Part shown: piece by piece, positions 9,261 to 17,905 of the stretch
Layout of the letters: each line of letters starts with the position of its first letter
How positions within the stretch are numbered: the stretch's first letter is position 1
NCBI GenBank assembly: GCA_001898385.1
Contig: MKTT01000086.1
Location: 1-64,000, forward strand
Direction: 5' to 3'
Length of the DNA stretch: 64,000 nt
DNA from: Planctomycetales bacterium 71-10
GTDB taxonomy: Bacteria > Planctomycetota > Planctomycetia > Isosphaerales > Isosphaeraceae
Made by a program: the position numbers and the translations under genes
Notes under the pieces: model-generated
What the model was told of the DNA's origin: nothing
Databases searched by the model: none
The model's input: only the letters and a program-made list of their open reading frames with translations

Positions 9261-9707
9261 ATGAGCAAGTCGCTTCGTTCGCGATTCACGCGGTTGACGA
9301 TCCTCGCCTTGCTCGGGCCCGCGGGGTGCGGACAGGCCGATGCCCCGGTCGGATCGGCGTCGCTTCGGTCGGTCTCGGGCCGGGTGACGAGCGGCGGCCG
9401 GCCGGCGGCGGGCGTCGAGGTCCGGCTCCACCCCCTGAACCGGGCGAACGACCCGTCGGCGCCGAAGCCCGTCGGCGTGACGGACAAGGAAGGCCGATAC
9501 ACGCTCCGCACCGGCGACGCGGAGGGCACCCCCGACGGGCCGTATCAGGTGAGCCTCACATGGCCATCCGGCCGGGGGAACTCCGACAGGTTCGGCGGCG
9601 CATTCGAGGATCCGCAGGGCTCCGGGCTGACCGCCGAGATCGACGCCGGGACTTCGGAAATCCCCGACTTCGAAATCGGAACCGGCCCCGCCCGCAAATC
9701 GCGCTGA
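9261..9707 (+). CDS. Lipoprotein with carboxypeptidase-regulatory-like (Ig-fold) domain
   Basis: 148 residues. The signal peptide ends in the lipobox LGPAGC, giving lipidation near Cys23. The mature part has VSGRVTSGGRPAAGVEVRLHP and TDKEGRYTLRTGDAEGTPDG, the pattern of a transthyretin-like/carboxypeptidase-regulatory domain, a small beta-sandwich common in planctomycete envelope lipoproteins. No catalytic residues. A strong hairpin overlaps the stop codon. Confidence 0.75.
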   Translation: MSKSLRSRFTRLTILALLGPAGCGQADAPVGSASLRSVSGRVTSGGRPAAGVEVRLHPLNRANDPSAPKPVGVTDKEGRYTLRTGDAEGTPDGPYQVSLTWPSGRGNSDRFGGAFEDPQGSGLTAEIDAGTSEIPDFEIGTGPARKSR

Positions 9708-9727
9708 GGCGTGCGGGCGGGGCCGGT
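9681..9727. terminator. 16-bp perfect hairpin between convergent genes
   Basis: The 16 bases at 9681-9696 pair perfectly with 9712-9727, around a 15-nt loop containing the TGA of the lipoprotein gene. It lies between two convergent genes and could act as a bidirectional terminator, although neither side has a clear T-tract. Confidence 0.5.
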
Positions 9728-9753
9728 GAAAGGATGCGGTCTGGTTCGTTCGC

Positions 9754-10782
9754 TCAATCCTTGACGTGCTTCGGGAACTCCCATCGCCCGACGTTGGCCC
9801 GCAGCCACTCGTAGTACGGGCGGATCCCGCGGTCGGACTCCTCCGTCCCGCCGCCGCCCATCTCGAAGTTCGGGCCCGTCCCCTGCTTGCCGGTCACGTC
9901 CTCGACGTAGGGGCTTCGGAACAGCATGGCGACGCGGGGCGACGCCGTCCTGTAGGATTCCCATTCCTTCACCATCGACGCCCGGTGGTATTTGTTGAAC
10001 ACCCCCTCATTCCCGGAGGCGTCGCGGTCGGCCGTCTCGGTGTTGACGGCGAACCCATGGTCGGGGATCGGCATCGCCTCCTGGAAGAACATGACCTCGG
10101 CGCCGGGGTAGTCCACGGGCGAGCCGGTCTGGTGGTTGGGGCAGACGCCGACCTCGATGTCCGGGGCGACCGACTTGAACCACCCGGTCAACTTCGACTT
10201 TTTCGCGGCCCCGTCGGGCTCGCGGAAGATTTCGTGGTCGGACCGCAGCGCGTGGTTGAACTCCTGGTACAGGTTCACGAAGACGTTCCGAAGGCCCCGT
10301 TCGGTCAGCAGCCGCCCGGTTTCCTCGGTCGCCCTTTTCACGGCCGCTTCATCGTGCAGCAGTTCATCCTTGCGCGGCATGAAGAGGACCAGGCAGACGA
10401 CCATGCCGCGGGCGTCGGCCTCGCGCGCCAGCCATTCCAGCCTGCCGCCGAAGGCCGGCATGAGCTTGCCGAAGGATGTATAGGCGTTGGGGCCGGCGTC
10501 GACGCTGGGGAAGCCGCCGTTGGTCCCCTGGAGGCTCACGCTGATCAGGTTGATCCCGTGCGCCTGCATGTTGTCGAGGTTGTTGACCAGTCGTTCCGTC
10601 ACCGCCGGGCTCATCAGGGCGTTGTTGCACCGCAGGCCCCAGAGCTTCACCGGCTCGCCCGCGAGGTGCGGCAGGCCGTCGCGGATCGAGAACTCGCGGG
10701 TCGGGCCCGGGGCCTCCTCGGCCCTTGCGATCGAGGTCGTCAGGACGAGCGCCGCCAGGACGGTCGGGAGCGTTTTCGTCAT
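9754..10782 (-). CDS. Secreted TIM-barrel (glycoside-hydrolase-like) protein, copy A
   Basis: 342 residues with a cleavable signal peptide ending ARA-EE near residue 21. The sequence resembles (beta/alpha)8 glycosidases of the GH5/GH42 type: VKLWGLRCNNALM, NMQAHGINLISVSLQG, WLAREADARGMVVCLVLF and NVFVNLYQEFNHAL, where the Gln-Glu-Phe-Asn is in the place of the usual Asn-Glu acid/base pair. C-terminal YYEWLRANVGRWEFP is shared with the copy at 11859-12887. The two flank a DUF1559 gene. Whether it is catalytically active is uncertain; substrate unknown. Confidence 0.7.
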   Translation of the reverse strand: MTKTLPTVLAALVLTTSIARAEEAPGPTREFSIRDGLPHLAGEPVKLWGLRCNNALMSPAVTERLVNNLDNMQAHGINLISVSLQGTNGGFPSVDAGPNAYTSFGKLMPAFGGRLEWLAREADARGMVVCLVLFMPRKDELLHDEAAVKRATEETGRLLTERGLRNVFVNLYQEFNHALRSDHEIFREPDGAAKKSKLTGWFKSVAPDIEVGVCPNHQTGSPVDYPGAEVMFFQEAMPIPDHGFAVNTETADRDASGNEGVFNKYHRASMVKEWESYRTASPRVAMLFRSPYVEDVTGKQGTGPNFEMGGGGTEESDRGIRPYYEWLRANVGRWEFPKHVKD

Positions 10783-10794
10783 CGTCGGGCGTCC

Positions 10795-11760
10795 TCAGAA
10801 TTGGTCGGCCGAGAGGATCTCGCCGCGGTTGCGCGTGGCGACCGCGCGCCATGCGGCGACGTTGATCGAGTCCTTGGCGAACTGGACGTGCCCGTCGAGG
10901 AACAGGACGTTCGCCCCGCCCGAATGGTAGCTCCTTGCCGCCATACGGCCGCCGACGTTGCCGGAGATGCAGTCGTACGTCTTGGCGTTGGGGGTGTAGA
11001 AATGATTGAAGGTCGCGTAGATGAAGCTGCCTCGGGCCCACTCGCGGCCTCGCTGGCCGTTCCAGATGGTCACCGCGTTCGCGCAGAAGTCGTCGGTGAC
11101 CGGGGTGGAACCCGGCCCCTGGCCATATTGGAGGAACTTGCTGATCGGCGACCCGACGAGGGAGTCGATGCCGTTGCCCTTGATCGTCTCGCTGAATGCG
11201 GCCGTGTTGCTCAGCCCGTCGGTGACCTCGGCGAACCGGACCGCGGAGACTTCGAAGAACACGCCGTCGATCTGGTCCGCACCGTCCTGCGGCCGGAAAC
11301 TGCCCCCGTTCTGGAGGCCCGTCCCCGCGTTCGCGACGTAATTGTTGGGGCCGAAGCCCGGGTCGAGGCGGTCCTGCCTCGGGTCGGACGGGCAGAGGTA
11401 GGTGGCGACGATCGTCTGGGTCGCCGTCGTGTTGGCGTAGTCCCCCGGCCTCGCCGCCGTGGGCAATGTTCCGTGGTCGAAGTTGATCGAGTTGAAGAGG
11501 GCGCCGCCCTCGATGTTGGGGAGGATCTGGGCCAGGGCCGACCAGAGGTGAGGGGAACCGGTCCGGGCCGAAGGGAGGCGGCCGTGCGTCGACTCGTAGT
11601 TGTTGACCGCCAGGCCGATCTGCTTCAGGTTGTTCGTGCATTGCGATCGGCGGGCCGCCTCTCGCGCCGCCTGGACGGCCGGCAGGAGGAGGGCGATGAG
11701 CACGGCGATGATCGCGATCACCACCAGCAATTCGATCAACGTGAATCCGGCGCGGCGCAT
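10795..11760 (-). CDS. DUF1559 prepilin-type protein
   Basis: 321 residues. The N-terminus is a textbook type IV prepilin signal: [20 protein letters not shown], cleaved before Phe, with the hydrophobic helix followed by [19 protein letters not shown]. The C-terminal H-X9-DG signature is present ([18 protein letters not shown]). This family is hugely expanded in planctomycetes and is thought to form pseudopilin-like or surface structures. It lies 12 bp upstream of copy A of the TIM-barrel gene and the two probably share a transcript. Confidence 0.93.
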   Translation of the reverse strand: MRRAGFTLIELLVVIAIIAVLIALLLPAVQAAREAARRSQCTNNLKQIGLAVNNYESTHGRLPSARTGSPHLWSALAQILPNIEGGALFNSINFDHGTLPTAARPGDYANTTATQTIVATYLCPSDPRQDRLDPGFGPNNYVANAGTGLQNGGSFRPQDGADQIDGVFFEVSAVRFAEVTDGLSNTAAFSETIKGNGIDSLVGSPISKFLQYGQGPGSTPVTDDFCANAVTIWNGQRGREWARGSFIYATFNHFYTPNAKTYDCISGNVGGRMAARSYHSGGANVLFLDGHVQFAKDSINVAAWRAVATRNRGEILSADQF

Positions 11761-11858
11761 TCCTTCATCCTTTCGGGTGGGCGCGGGCGACGCAGGACCA
11801 TTCGTCGGCCGTTGGACGTGTTGATGCTTCGATCATGTTCGGGCGAGGTCGTGCCGCA

Positions 11859-12887
11859 TCAGGGGGCGGCCTTGATGTGATCGGGATACTGCCACCGGCC
11901 GACGTTGTCGCGGACCCACTCGTAGTAGAAGCGGACGCCGCGGTCGCTGGGGCTCGTCCCCCGTCCCCCCAGCTCGGCGTGGGGGGCGGTGCCGCTCCGG
12001 CCCGTGACCCCCTGGATGAAGGCCGCATGGAACATGAGGGCCGCGTTCGGGGCCGCCTTGTAGCGCTCGCAATCGGCCAGGATGAACTCGCGGTGGCCCT
12101 CGTTGAACACCCCGTCGTCCTCGTAGCTGTCCTGCTTGTGCGACTCCACGTTTACGACGAAGCCCGAGGACGGGATGGCCATCTCCTTCTGGATGATCCG
12201 CACGTCCATGCCGGGGTAGTCGTCTCCCGTCTTGGACTTCTCGTAAGGGCAGACGCCCACCTCGATCCCCGGCGCGGCGGCTTTGAACCAGGATGTGAGC
12301 TTGGCTTTCTTCTCGGCCCCTCCGGGCTCGCGGAAGAGGGACTGATCCATCCTCAGGGTATGATCATATTCGTGGGCGATGTCGACGAATACGTTTCGGA
12401 GACGACGCGATTCGAGGAATGCGGCGGTCTCCTCCACCGCTCTCTTGATCGCCGCCTCACCCTCCAACTCCTGGTCTTTGCGTTGCGAGAACAGCCCGAC
12501 CATGACCACCATGCCTCGCTGGTCGGCCTCTCGGACGAGCCATTCGAGGCGCTGGGCGACGTCCTTCTTCAGGGCGCCGTCGCGGCCGAACCCGTTGAGG
12601 CCGGCGTCCGGGTCGGGCCAACCTCCGTTCGAGCCCTGGACGTAGCAGCCGATGAGATTCACCCCGTGCGCCGCCATGTTGTCGAGCGCGCGGACGTGGC
12701 GCTCGGTCACGGTCCAGCTGTGCAGCGCGTTCCCGCATCGCACGCCCCAGAGGGAGACCTGTCGGCCGCCCAGGAACGGGCGATCGTCGCGGATCTCGAA
12801 CTCCTTCGTGGGCACCGGCTCTTCGGCCCTCGCGGGAGCGAAGAGAACCAACGCTGCGATGGAGATCGCACACAGGTCTCGTCTCAT
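11859..12887 (-). CDS. Secreted TIM-barrel (glycoside-hydrolase-like) protein, copy B
   Basis: 342 residues from the ATG at 12887, chosen because it begins a signal peptide (RRDLCAISIAALVLFAPARA); the longer open frame to 13013 adds basic junk. It is paralogous to 9754-10782 along its length: VSLWGVRCGNALHSW, NMAAHGVNLIGCYVQGSNGG, WLVREADQRGMVVMVGLF, NVFVDIAHEYDHTLR and YYEWVRDNVGRWQYP. The position matching copy A's QEFNH is HEYDH, so one acidic residue is conserved while the Asn is changed. Likely a periplasmic or surface carbohydrate-related protein. Confidence 0.7.
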   Translation of the reverse strand: MRRDLCAISIAALVLFAPARAEEPVPTKEFEIRDDRPFLGGRQVSLWGVRCGNALHSWTVTERHVRALDNMAAHGVNLIGCYVQGSNGGWPDPDAGLNGFGRDGALKKDVAQRLEWLVREADQRGMVVMVGLFSQRKDQELEGEAAIKRAVEETAAFLESRRLRNVFVDIAHEYDHTLRMDQSLFREPGGAEKKAKLTSWFKAAAPGIEVGVCPYEKSKTGDDYPGMDVRIIQKEMAIPSSGFVVNVESHKQDSYEDDGVFNEGHREFILADCERYKAAPNAALMFHAAFIQGVTGRSGTAPHAELGGRGTSPSDRGVRFYYEWVRDNVGRWQYPDHIKAAP

Positions 12888-13002
12888 GGCCTGGCTCCGC
12901 GTACGGCCCTGATGGAAGATCCCTCCGCGGGATCGTCCGGGACATCGTACGCGGGTGGACACTCTGACACAAGTCCCATGTCGCCGGCCGTGACGACCGG
13001 TT

Positions 13003-14556
13003 TCAGGGCTCACGAATGAAGATGTACTCCATCGGGTCCACGAAGTCCGGGCGCACCGAGAAACGAAATTCGGCAGGGCGTCCGGTCCCGTCGATTCGGA
13101 AGGGGACGGGGCTGGTCTTGAAGAATGGATCGGCCCAGGCGGCTTCGAACAGGTCGCCGTCCCTGGGCGTCAAGACGGCACGGAGCCCGATGTTGCGTTC
13201 GACGGCCAATCTCAGCGTCCCATCGGCTAGCTCGATGCGGGCCTCGCCCAGGGCCCCGTTGCGATAGGTCCCGGCATATCGCGCCAGGTCCAGCGTCGGG
13301 CGCGGCGTGAAGGCGTCCTCGGGAGCTTTGGACGCAGACTCTTTCGACCGGGCCTCGCTCTCCTGACGCAGAAGCAGCAGTTCCCCGCTCCAGTCGCGAG
13401 CTTCGGCCTTTAAGAAGGCATCGACCACGCGGAAGGGGATGGCCCGATAGAGCTCTTGCTCGTCGAAATTCGTGAGGACGACGACGCCCAACTTCTCCTC
13501 GGGGACGAGGACGGTCAGCGAGAGCATGCCGTCCATCCCCCCGCCGTGGGAGAGGACCATGCGCCCGAGGTAGTCTTGCATGAACCAGCCCAGGCCGTAG
13601 GCGAAGAAGTGCGAGGATGGGAACAGCGACTTCTGCCGCATCGACGTCGGGCGCACCAGATTCTGTGGTGCCTGGGTCTCTTGGATTACGGCCGAGGGGA
13701 TGACGCGGGCGTCGCCGAGCATACCGTCGTTCAGTTGGGCTCTCATCCATTGCGACCAGTCGAGGACGCAAGAGTTGATCCCGCCCGCCGGCCCGCAATT
13801 GTCGAGGTTGCGATACGGGATGGCCGCGATCTTACCTTCGATGAGCGTGTGGGGCCTCGCGACGTCCGCCACCCCTTCGAGCGCCCGAACCGAGGTGCTG
13901 GAGCGGGTCATCGCCAGCGGATGAAAGAGCCGGCGCTCGACGAAGCTCGCCCACGTTTCGCCGGAGACCTTCGCGAGGAGTTCCCCCGCCGCGAGGAAGG
14001 TCAGGTTGCAATAGGCGTAGCGGTCGCGGAAGCCGAAGTCGGGCGGCAACTCCCTGACGCGTTCGAGCACCTCGGGGATCGATCGGTCCGAACCGTACCA
14101 GATCAGGTCGCCCTGCCAGGTCCCGAGCCCCACGCGATGGCAGAGGAGGTCGCGGATCGTCAGGGCTCGCGTCGCCGCCGGATCCTGGAGCTGGAAGGCC
14201 GGCAACTTCTCGCATACGGCGTCATCCCAGCCGAGCTTCTTCTCATCGACGAGGAGGCCCAGGGCGGTTGCGGTGAAAGCCTTGGAGTTCGAGGCCATCG
14301 CGAATCGCGTCTCGGGCGTGATGGGCTCGGGCTTGCCCGTCTCGCGGACGCCGAACCCTCGCGCGTAGACGACGGCGTCGCCCTTGACGACGGCGATCGC
14401 CAATCCCGGCACGCGCCATTCGCGCATGGCGTTTTCAATGTAATTATCCAGGCCCGCGAGCGCCTCCGGGGGAACTTGCTGGGCGGGGACCGTCGCCGCT
14501 ATCAACAGGGCGACGAATGTCACGCTGGTCGTCCGGATACGTCGCCGCCATCTCAT
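13003..14556 (-). CDS. Serine hydrolase, beta-lactamase/class C family
   Basis: About 517 residues from the ATG at 14556, which has GGGGA 8 nt upstream (an ATG five codons earlier is possible). A signal peptide (TSVTFVALLIAATVPAQ) precedes the beta-lactamase fold. The catalytic SxxK is in AMASNSKAFTA (Ser about 89, Lys about 92), the YxN is in RYAYCNLTF, and the third motif is LSHGGGMDGM. The C-terminal 100 residues (ARYAGTYRNGALGEARIEL) resemble the DUF3471-like lipocalin domain often attached to these proteins. Likely an esterase or D-aminopeptidase rather than a drug-resistance enzyme. Confidence 0.88.
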   Translation of the reverse strand: MRWRRRIRTTSVTFVALLIAATVPAQQVPPEALAGLDNYIENAMREWRVPGLAIAVVKGDAVVYARGFGVRETGKPEPITPETRFAMASNSKAFTATALGLLVDEKKLGWDDAVCEKLPAFQLQDPAATRALTIRDLLCHRVGLGTWQGDLIWYGSDRSIPEVLERVRELPPDFGFRDRYAYCNLTFLAAGELLAKVSGETWASFVERRLFHPLAMTRSSTSVRALEGVADVARPHTLIEGKIAAIPYRNLDNCGPAGGINSCVLDWSQWMRAQLNDGMLGDARVIPSAVIQETQAPQNLVRPTSMRQKSLFPSSHFFAYGLGWFMQDYLGRMVLSHGGGMDGMLSLTVLVPEEKLGVVVLTNFDEQELYRAIPFRVVDAFLKAEARDWSGELLLLRQESEARSKESASKAPEDAFTPRPTLDLARYAGTYRNGALGEARIELADGTLRLAVERNIGLRAVLTPRDGDLFEAAWADPFFKTSPVPFRIDGTGRPAEFRFSVRPDFVDPMEYIFIREP

Positions 14557-14710
14557 GAAGTCGATCCCCATCCCCGTGGCCCTCGGCCGTCGCTGCGGCC
14601 TTCATATCATCCGGGATGAGCGATCGCCGAGCCAGCGCGATCCGCCGGGTTTCGCGCGCCATTGCCGGTCGGTCCCGCCCTCCTGCCGAGCCCTCGAGTA
14701 CGGGCGCGAT

Positions 14711-15709
14711 TCAGGCCGATCGCCTGGATGTGAGGGCGGGGTGAGCGACGGCGGCCGATCGTGTCGCCTCGTACGCTGCTCCGCGTCCGAGGACGTCCTG
14801 GAGCTTGGAGAGAGCGGATCGTTCGATCGCCCTTAGCTGGTGGATCGGCATGCCGATCTCGGCGGAGAGTTCTCGGAACGTCCTGCATCCGTCGGATTTG
14901 GGGATAGGCGCGGCGACGACGCCGCCCTTGCGTCCCGGCTTCCCACGACCGACGGCCCGGGTCCCGACCAGGGCCTCCTCTAGTCGGTAGCGCCGCCGGA
15001 GGACCCAGGATTGGATCAATGTCAACTTGCGCAGGGCCGCGTGAAGGCGCTCCATCGATTCTGCGATTTCGAGGGGCTCCTGCGGGGGGGCCATACGTGC
15101 CAGCGCCGCATCGTGGGACGGCTCGCTGATGGAGCCCATGGACCGCGAGCGGAGTTCGCCCTGGATGTTGCGGAGGATCTTAAGCTTCCTCCCTTCGACG
15201 CCCATCTGCTCGAACACTTCTTCGAATTCCGGCTCCGTCCGTTCGATCGAGCCGCCAGTCGCCTGGCTCGCGGCCATCATCTCCTCGCGAGCCTTCTCGA
15301 ATCGGCGGCGAAGGAGGACCAGATAATAAGGGTAGCGAATGGTGGTGGACTGCTCTGCCACAACTCTTCGGATGCGGTACCGGATCCAGCAGGCGGCGTA
15401 ATTGACGAAACGCGTCCCGTGGGCTTCGGGATCGAAGTCGCTGGCCGCCCGGAGGAGCCCCAGGTTCCCTTCTTGGATCAGATCGTTGAGGTCGATGACT
15501 CGATTGCGCCCCCGGAACGCCGAGGCGATGTTCCGAACCAGCGGAAGATTGGCGAGGACGAGTTCCTCGCGGGCTGAAGGATCGCCGGCCTTGATCCGGA
15601 TCGCGAGTTGGAGTTCGCGTTCGGCGGAGAGCGGGTGCGAGCAGCCGGCCGACGCTCGCCTCTCCAGGGGGACGGGGCTGGAAGTCACGGACTCGATCGC
15701 GTCGATCAT
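14711..15709 (-). CDS. RNA polymerase sigma-70 family factor
   Basis: 332 residues from the ATG at 15709, which has GGAGAA 7-8 nt upstream. Region 2 is complete: LVLANLPLVRNIASAF, DLIQEGNLGLLRAASDFDP, RFVNYAACWIRYRIRRVV (the -10 recognition part). Region 4 starts at LTLIQSWVLRRRYRLEE and ends with an HTH (FRELSAEIGMPIHQLRAIERSAL). A basic insert of about 25 residues (AVGRGKPGRKGG and following) separates the two parts. Region 1.1 is absent, so it is an alternative group 2/3-type sigma. It is the last gene of the minus-strand block holding the phage-like genes and may direct transcription of that block or be a neighbouring host gene. Confidence 0.88.
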   Translation of the reverse strand: MIDAIESVTSSPVPLERRASAGCSHPLSAERELQLAIRIKAGDPSAREELVLANLPLVRNIASAFRGRNRVIDLNDLIQEGNLGLLRAASDFDPEAHGTRFVNYAACWIRYRIRRVVAEQSTTIRYPYYLVLLRRRFEKAREEMMAASQATGGSIERTEPEFEEVFEQMGVEGRKLKILRNIQGELRSRSMGSISEPSHDAALARMAPPQEPLEIAESMERLHAALRKLTLIQSWVLRRRYRLEEALVGTRAVGRGKPGRKGGVVAAPIPKSDGCRTFRELSAEIGMPIHQLRAIERSALSKLQDVLGRGAAYEATRSAAVAHPALTSRRSA

Positions 15710-15747
15710 GGCCAATTCTCCGGGGTTTGGGGAGGGTCGTCTCGGCT

Positions 15748-16185
15748 TCAATCCCGAGGATCGGAGGGAGACCAGATCACTCGTAGCCGAGGTCGGGCGC
15801 ATTCCCTCGCCGGCACCTGACTCCCATCCCGGGCCACGAGCTGAAGTCGCCAGGAGTCGCCTCCGACGGCATCGATGGCCTCCTTCGCGGTCGCGAAGGC
15901 CACGCTGCTGGGCACCCCGCCGACGCTCGTCGCCGATCGAACGTACCAGCGGCCCGCCCGATGTCCCGCGTCGAACTGCGATCGATACATCGGCGTGTAG
16001 ACGACGACGTCCTCGCCGGAGGGACGATCGTGCAGGCGGAAGGCCGCCATCGCCCGACGATGAGAGACGTGGGCCCGCGGGAGGGGAGGGGAATCGATCG
16101 GGGCGATCCGAAGCATGGCGAGGTCGCGCGAGGAGGAGGCGATCGATGGGCGTCGGCGATGGGTGAACGGTCGGGCGGGGGACAT
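15748..16185 (-). CDS. Hypothetical protein, 145 residues
   Basis: The start at 16185 has GGGAG about 6 nt upstream. The first 50 residues are basic and low in structure; the C-terminal part (VVVYTPMYRSQFDAGHRAG, RWYVRSATSVGGVP and VAFATAKEAIDAVGGDSW) looks like a small folded domain. No family recognised. It ends 38 bp before the sigma-factor start and may be co-transcribed with it. Confidence 0.5.
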   Translation of the reverse strand: MSPARPFTHRRRPSIASSSRDLAMLRIAPIDSPPLPRAHVSHRRAMAAFRLHDRPSGEDVVVYTPMYRSQFDAGHRAGRWYVRSATSVGGVPSSVAFATAKEAIDAVGGDSWRLQLVARDGSQVPARECARPRLRVIWSPSDPRD

Positions 16186-16252
16186 GGCGAACTCCCGGGA
16201 TGGTGCCGAGGTCGGCGGGGTGTGCTCGAATGAACGAAGGAGGCGGCTTAGG

Positions 16253-17011
16253 CTATGAGGGGCTTCGGCGGGTGGTCTTCCGCGGATGAACGGCCCGAGT
16301 CCAGTAGAAGCCGATCGAGTGCTCGTCGGTGGCCGCGCCGGCCGGGGGAAGTTCAAACTCGGCGGGATCCATCGACAGGTGATGCAAGACCTTCGACGCG
16401 CCGTCGCCCGGTCGGACCGCCCGGCCGATGACGGACGCCACCCAGCCTATGAGAGCGGGCCGGCGGATCACCGTCTCCAGCCACGTATAAGGCCGCTCGT
16501 CCGACGCGAACGCGAGATCGGCGACGAGGCGGTTGGCGTCGTCGCGATCACCGGCGTCTCGGCGGAGCAACTCCAGGACGAAGGCGGTCCAACGCCAGTC
16601 GAGCCGAGCACCATCGAGACGCGCCCCGGTCGCACAGGCGTTGTGGAGGTTGGCTCCCGCGAAGTCGGCCCCGCGGAGGTCGGCCTGTCGGAGATCCGCG
16701 TGGCGAACATCCGCCCGCCGCAGGTCGGCCTGCCGGAGAGTCGAGCCGCGGAGATCGGCGGAGATCAGCGAGGCCGTGCGGAGGTCGGCACGCAGAAGGA
16801 TCGCGCCCGGAAGGCTTGCGGCTTCGAGATCCGCCCCGCGGAGGTCGACCCCCTGAAGGTGGCGCCAAGGAGCCTCAAGCCCCTTCAGGTCGGCGTGGGC
16901 GAGCGACACGCGAGCCTTGGCGATCCGCTCGATCGCCAGACCGGAACTCTCGGCCTCGACCAAGGCCAAGATCCCGGTCTCCCAGCGTCGGAAGAATGTG
17001 TAGATAGCCAT
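16253..17011 (-). CDS. Pentapeptide-repeat protein
   Basis: About 252 residues from ATG 17011 (GTG 17050 is possible). Residues roughly 40-130 contain tandem A(D/N)LXX repeats, for example VDLRGADLEAASLPGAILL and ADVRHADLRQADLRGADF, which form a right-handed quadrilateral beta-helix. The remaining C-terminal half is alpha-rich without repeats. Some members mimic DNA and inhibit gyrase (MfpA, Qnr); most have no known role. It lies between the sigma gene and the phage-like genes, on the same strand. Confidence 0.85.
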   Translation of the reverse strand: MAIYTFFRRWETGILALVEAESSGLAIERIAKARVSLAHADLKGLEAPWRHLQGVDLRGADLEAASLPGAILLRADLRTASLISADLRGSTLRQADLRRADVRHADLRQADLRGADFAGANLHNACATGARLDGARLDWRWTAFVLELLRRDAGDRDDANRLVADLAFASDERPYTWLETVIRRPALIGWVASVIGRAVRPGDGASKVLHHLSMDPAEFELPPAGAATDEHSIGFYWTRAVHPRKTTRRSPS

Positions 17012-17137
17012 CGTGTCCAGTTCCGCGACGAGGAGGGGCGATGCGACCACTTTCGTCCGAGGGGGGCCGGAAACGCCAAGAGGGCGCCCCGCGGTGAGGC
17101 GAGGCGCCCGGGGGACGCGGCGCGGCCTTCGCGCGGC

Positions 17138-17407
17138 TCAGCCGGGGCCGATGGGGCCGCCGATCGGAGGAGGCGGGAAGACAGGCGGGGGCGGGAATCC
17201 GGGGAAGTCGCCCGGATCCGGCTCGGGATCCGGAGTGGGATACTCGGGGAGATCCGGCTCGGGGTCGGGGACGATGGGCGGCTTCTCGTCGTCCACGAGC
17301 CGGACGGTGGCGGCCGACGTCCTCACGAGGCCACTGAGGCTGAGCCGCTGCTCCAGCCCTTCGAGCCCGCTCGCGAGGGAGAAGTTGAAATTTCGTCGCA
17401 TGTGCAT
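17138..17407 (-). CDS. Small Pro/Asp-rich protein with a LEPR-XLL-like N-terminus
   Basis: 89 residues. The N-terminal FNFSLASGLEGLEQRLSLSG resembles the LExLExRxLLS motif found at the start of many large planctomycete surface proteins. The rest is low complexity: repeats of DPEPD and a Pro-rich end (FPPPPVFPPPPIGG). No enzyme domain. The motif argues that the reading frame is real; function unknown. Confidence 0.5.
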   Translation of the reverse strand: MHMRRNFNFSLASGLEGLEQRLSLSGLVRTSAATVRLVDDEKPPIVPDPEPDLPEYPTPDPEPDPGDFPGFPPPPVFPPPPIGGPIGPG

Positions 17408-17650
17408 GTCCTGTGTGGTTGCGGCGGGCCGCGTCGAGCCGGGGACGGCTGTCGAGGGCCGAAGGAGGCGGCCGTTTCAAGGGCGCCGGCCTCGTCCGTC
17501 TTCCCGCATGTTCAATGGGATGATCCGCGCCGCCTGGGGTGACGTTTCAGGATTTCGTGCGGAACGCCCGAGTGGAGACGGCGGCCCTGGGATGGATGCG
17601 CCTCGGGCGGGATTGCGGCGGCGGGAGAGGCCGTCCGCCGCCGTAGGTCA

Positions 17651-17905
17651 TCACGCCGATGTGGGGGCGAGGTCCGAAGAGAGGATGCGGACGGCTCGCT
17701 CGCAGGCCGCGACCTGCAGACGGTCCAGGGCGAACTGCACGCGAGGGTTGGGGTGAAGATCGGCGGGTGGATTCTGGAGGATCGGTAGCACGGCCTCGAG
17801 CCAGAGGCGGTCGTTGAATCCGGCCGGATCGAGCGGCTCGTCCACGGTCGTCGGATTCGGGGGGGGCCGATCATCGGGCGAAGGGCCGGGATCGTCATGC
17901 GTCAT
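17651..17905 (-). CDS. Hypothetical protein, 84 residues
   Basis: Starts at ATG 17905 (GGAG 7 nt upstream), overlapping the end of the preceding gene by a few bases, which suggests translational coupling. The N-terminus is Pro/Asp-rich and the C-terminus is helical (FNDRLWLEAVLPILQN and VQFALDRLQVAACERAVRIL). No family recognised. Confidence 0.5.
   Translation of the reverse strand: MTHDDPGPSPDDRPPPNPTTVDEPLDPAGFNDRLWLEAVLPILQNPPADLHPNPRVQFALDRLQVAACERAVRILSSDLAPTSA

Noticed and set aside
12888-13013. N-terminal extension of the second TIM-barrel gene
   Set aside because: The extension is basic and precedes a clear signal peptide that should be N-terminal, so the ATG at 12887 was chosen.
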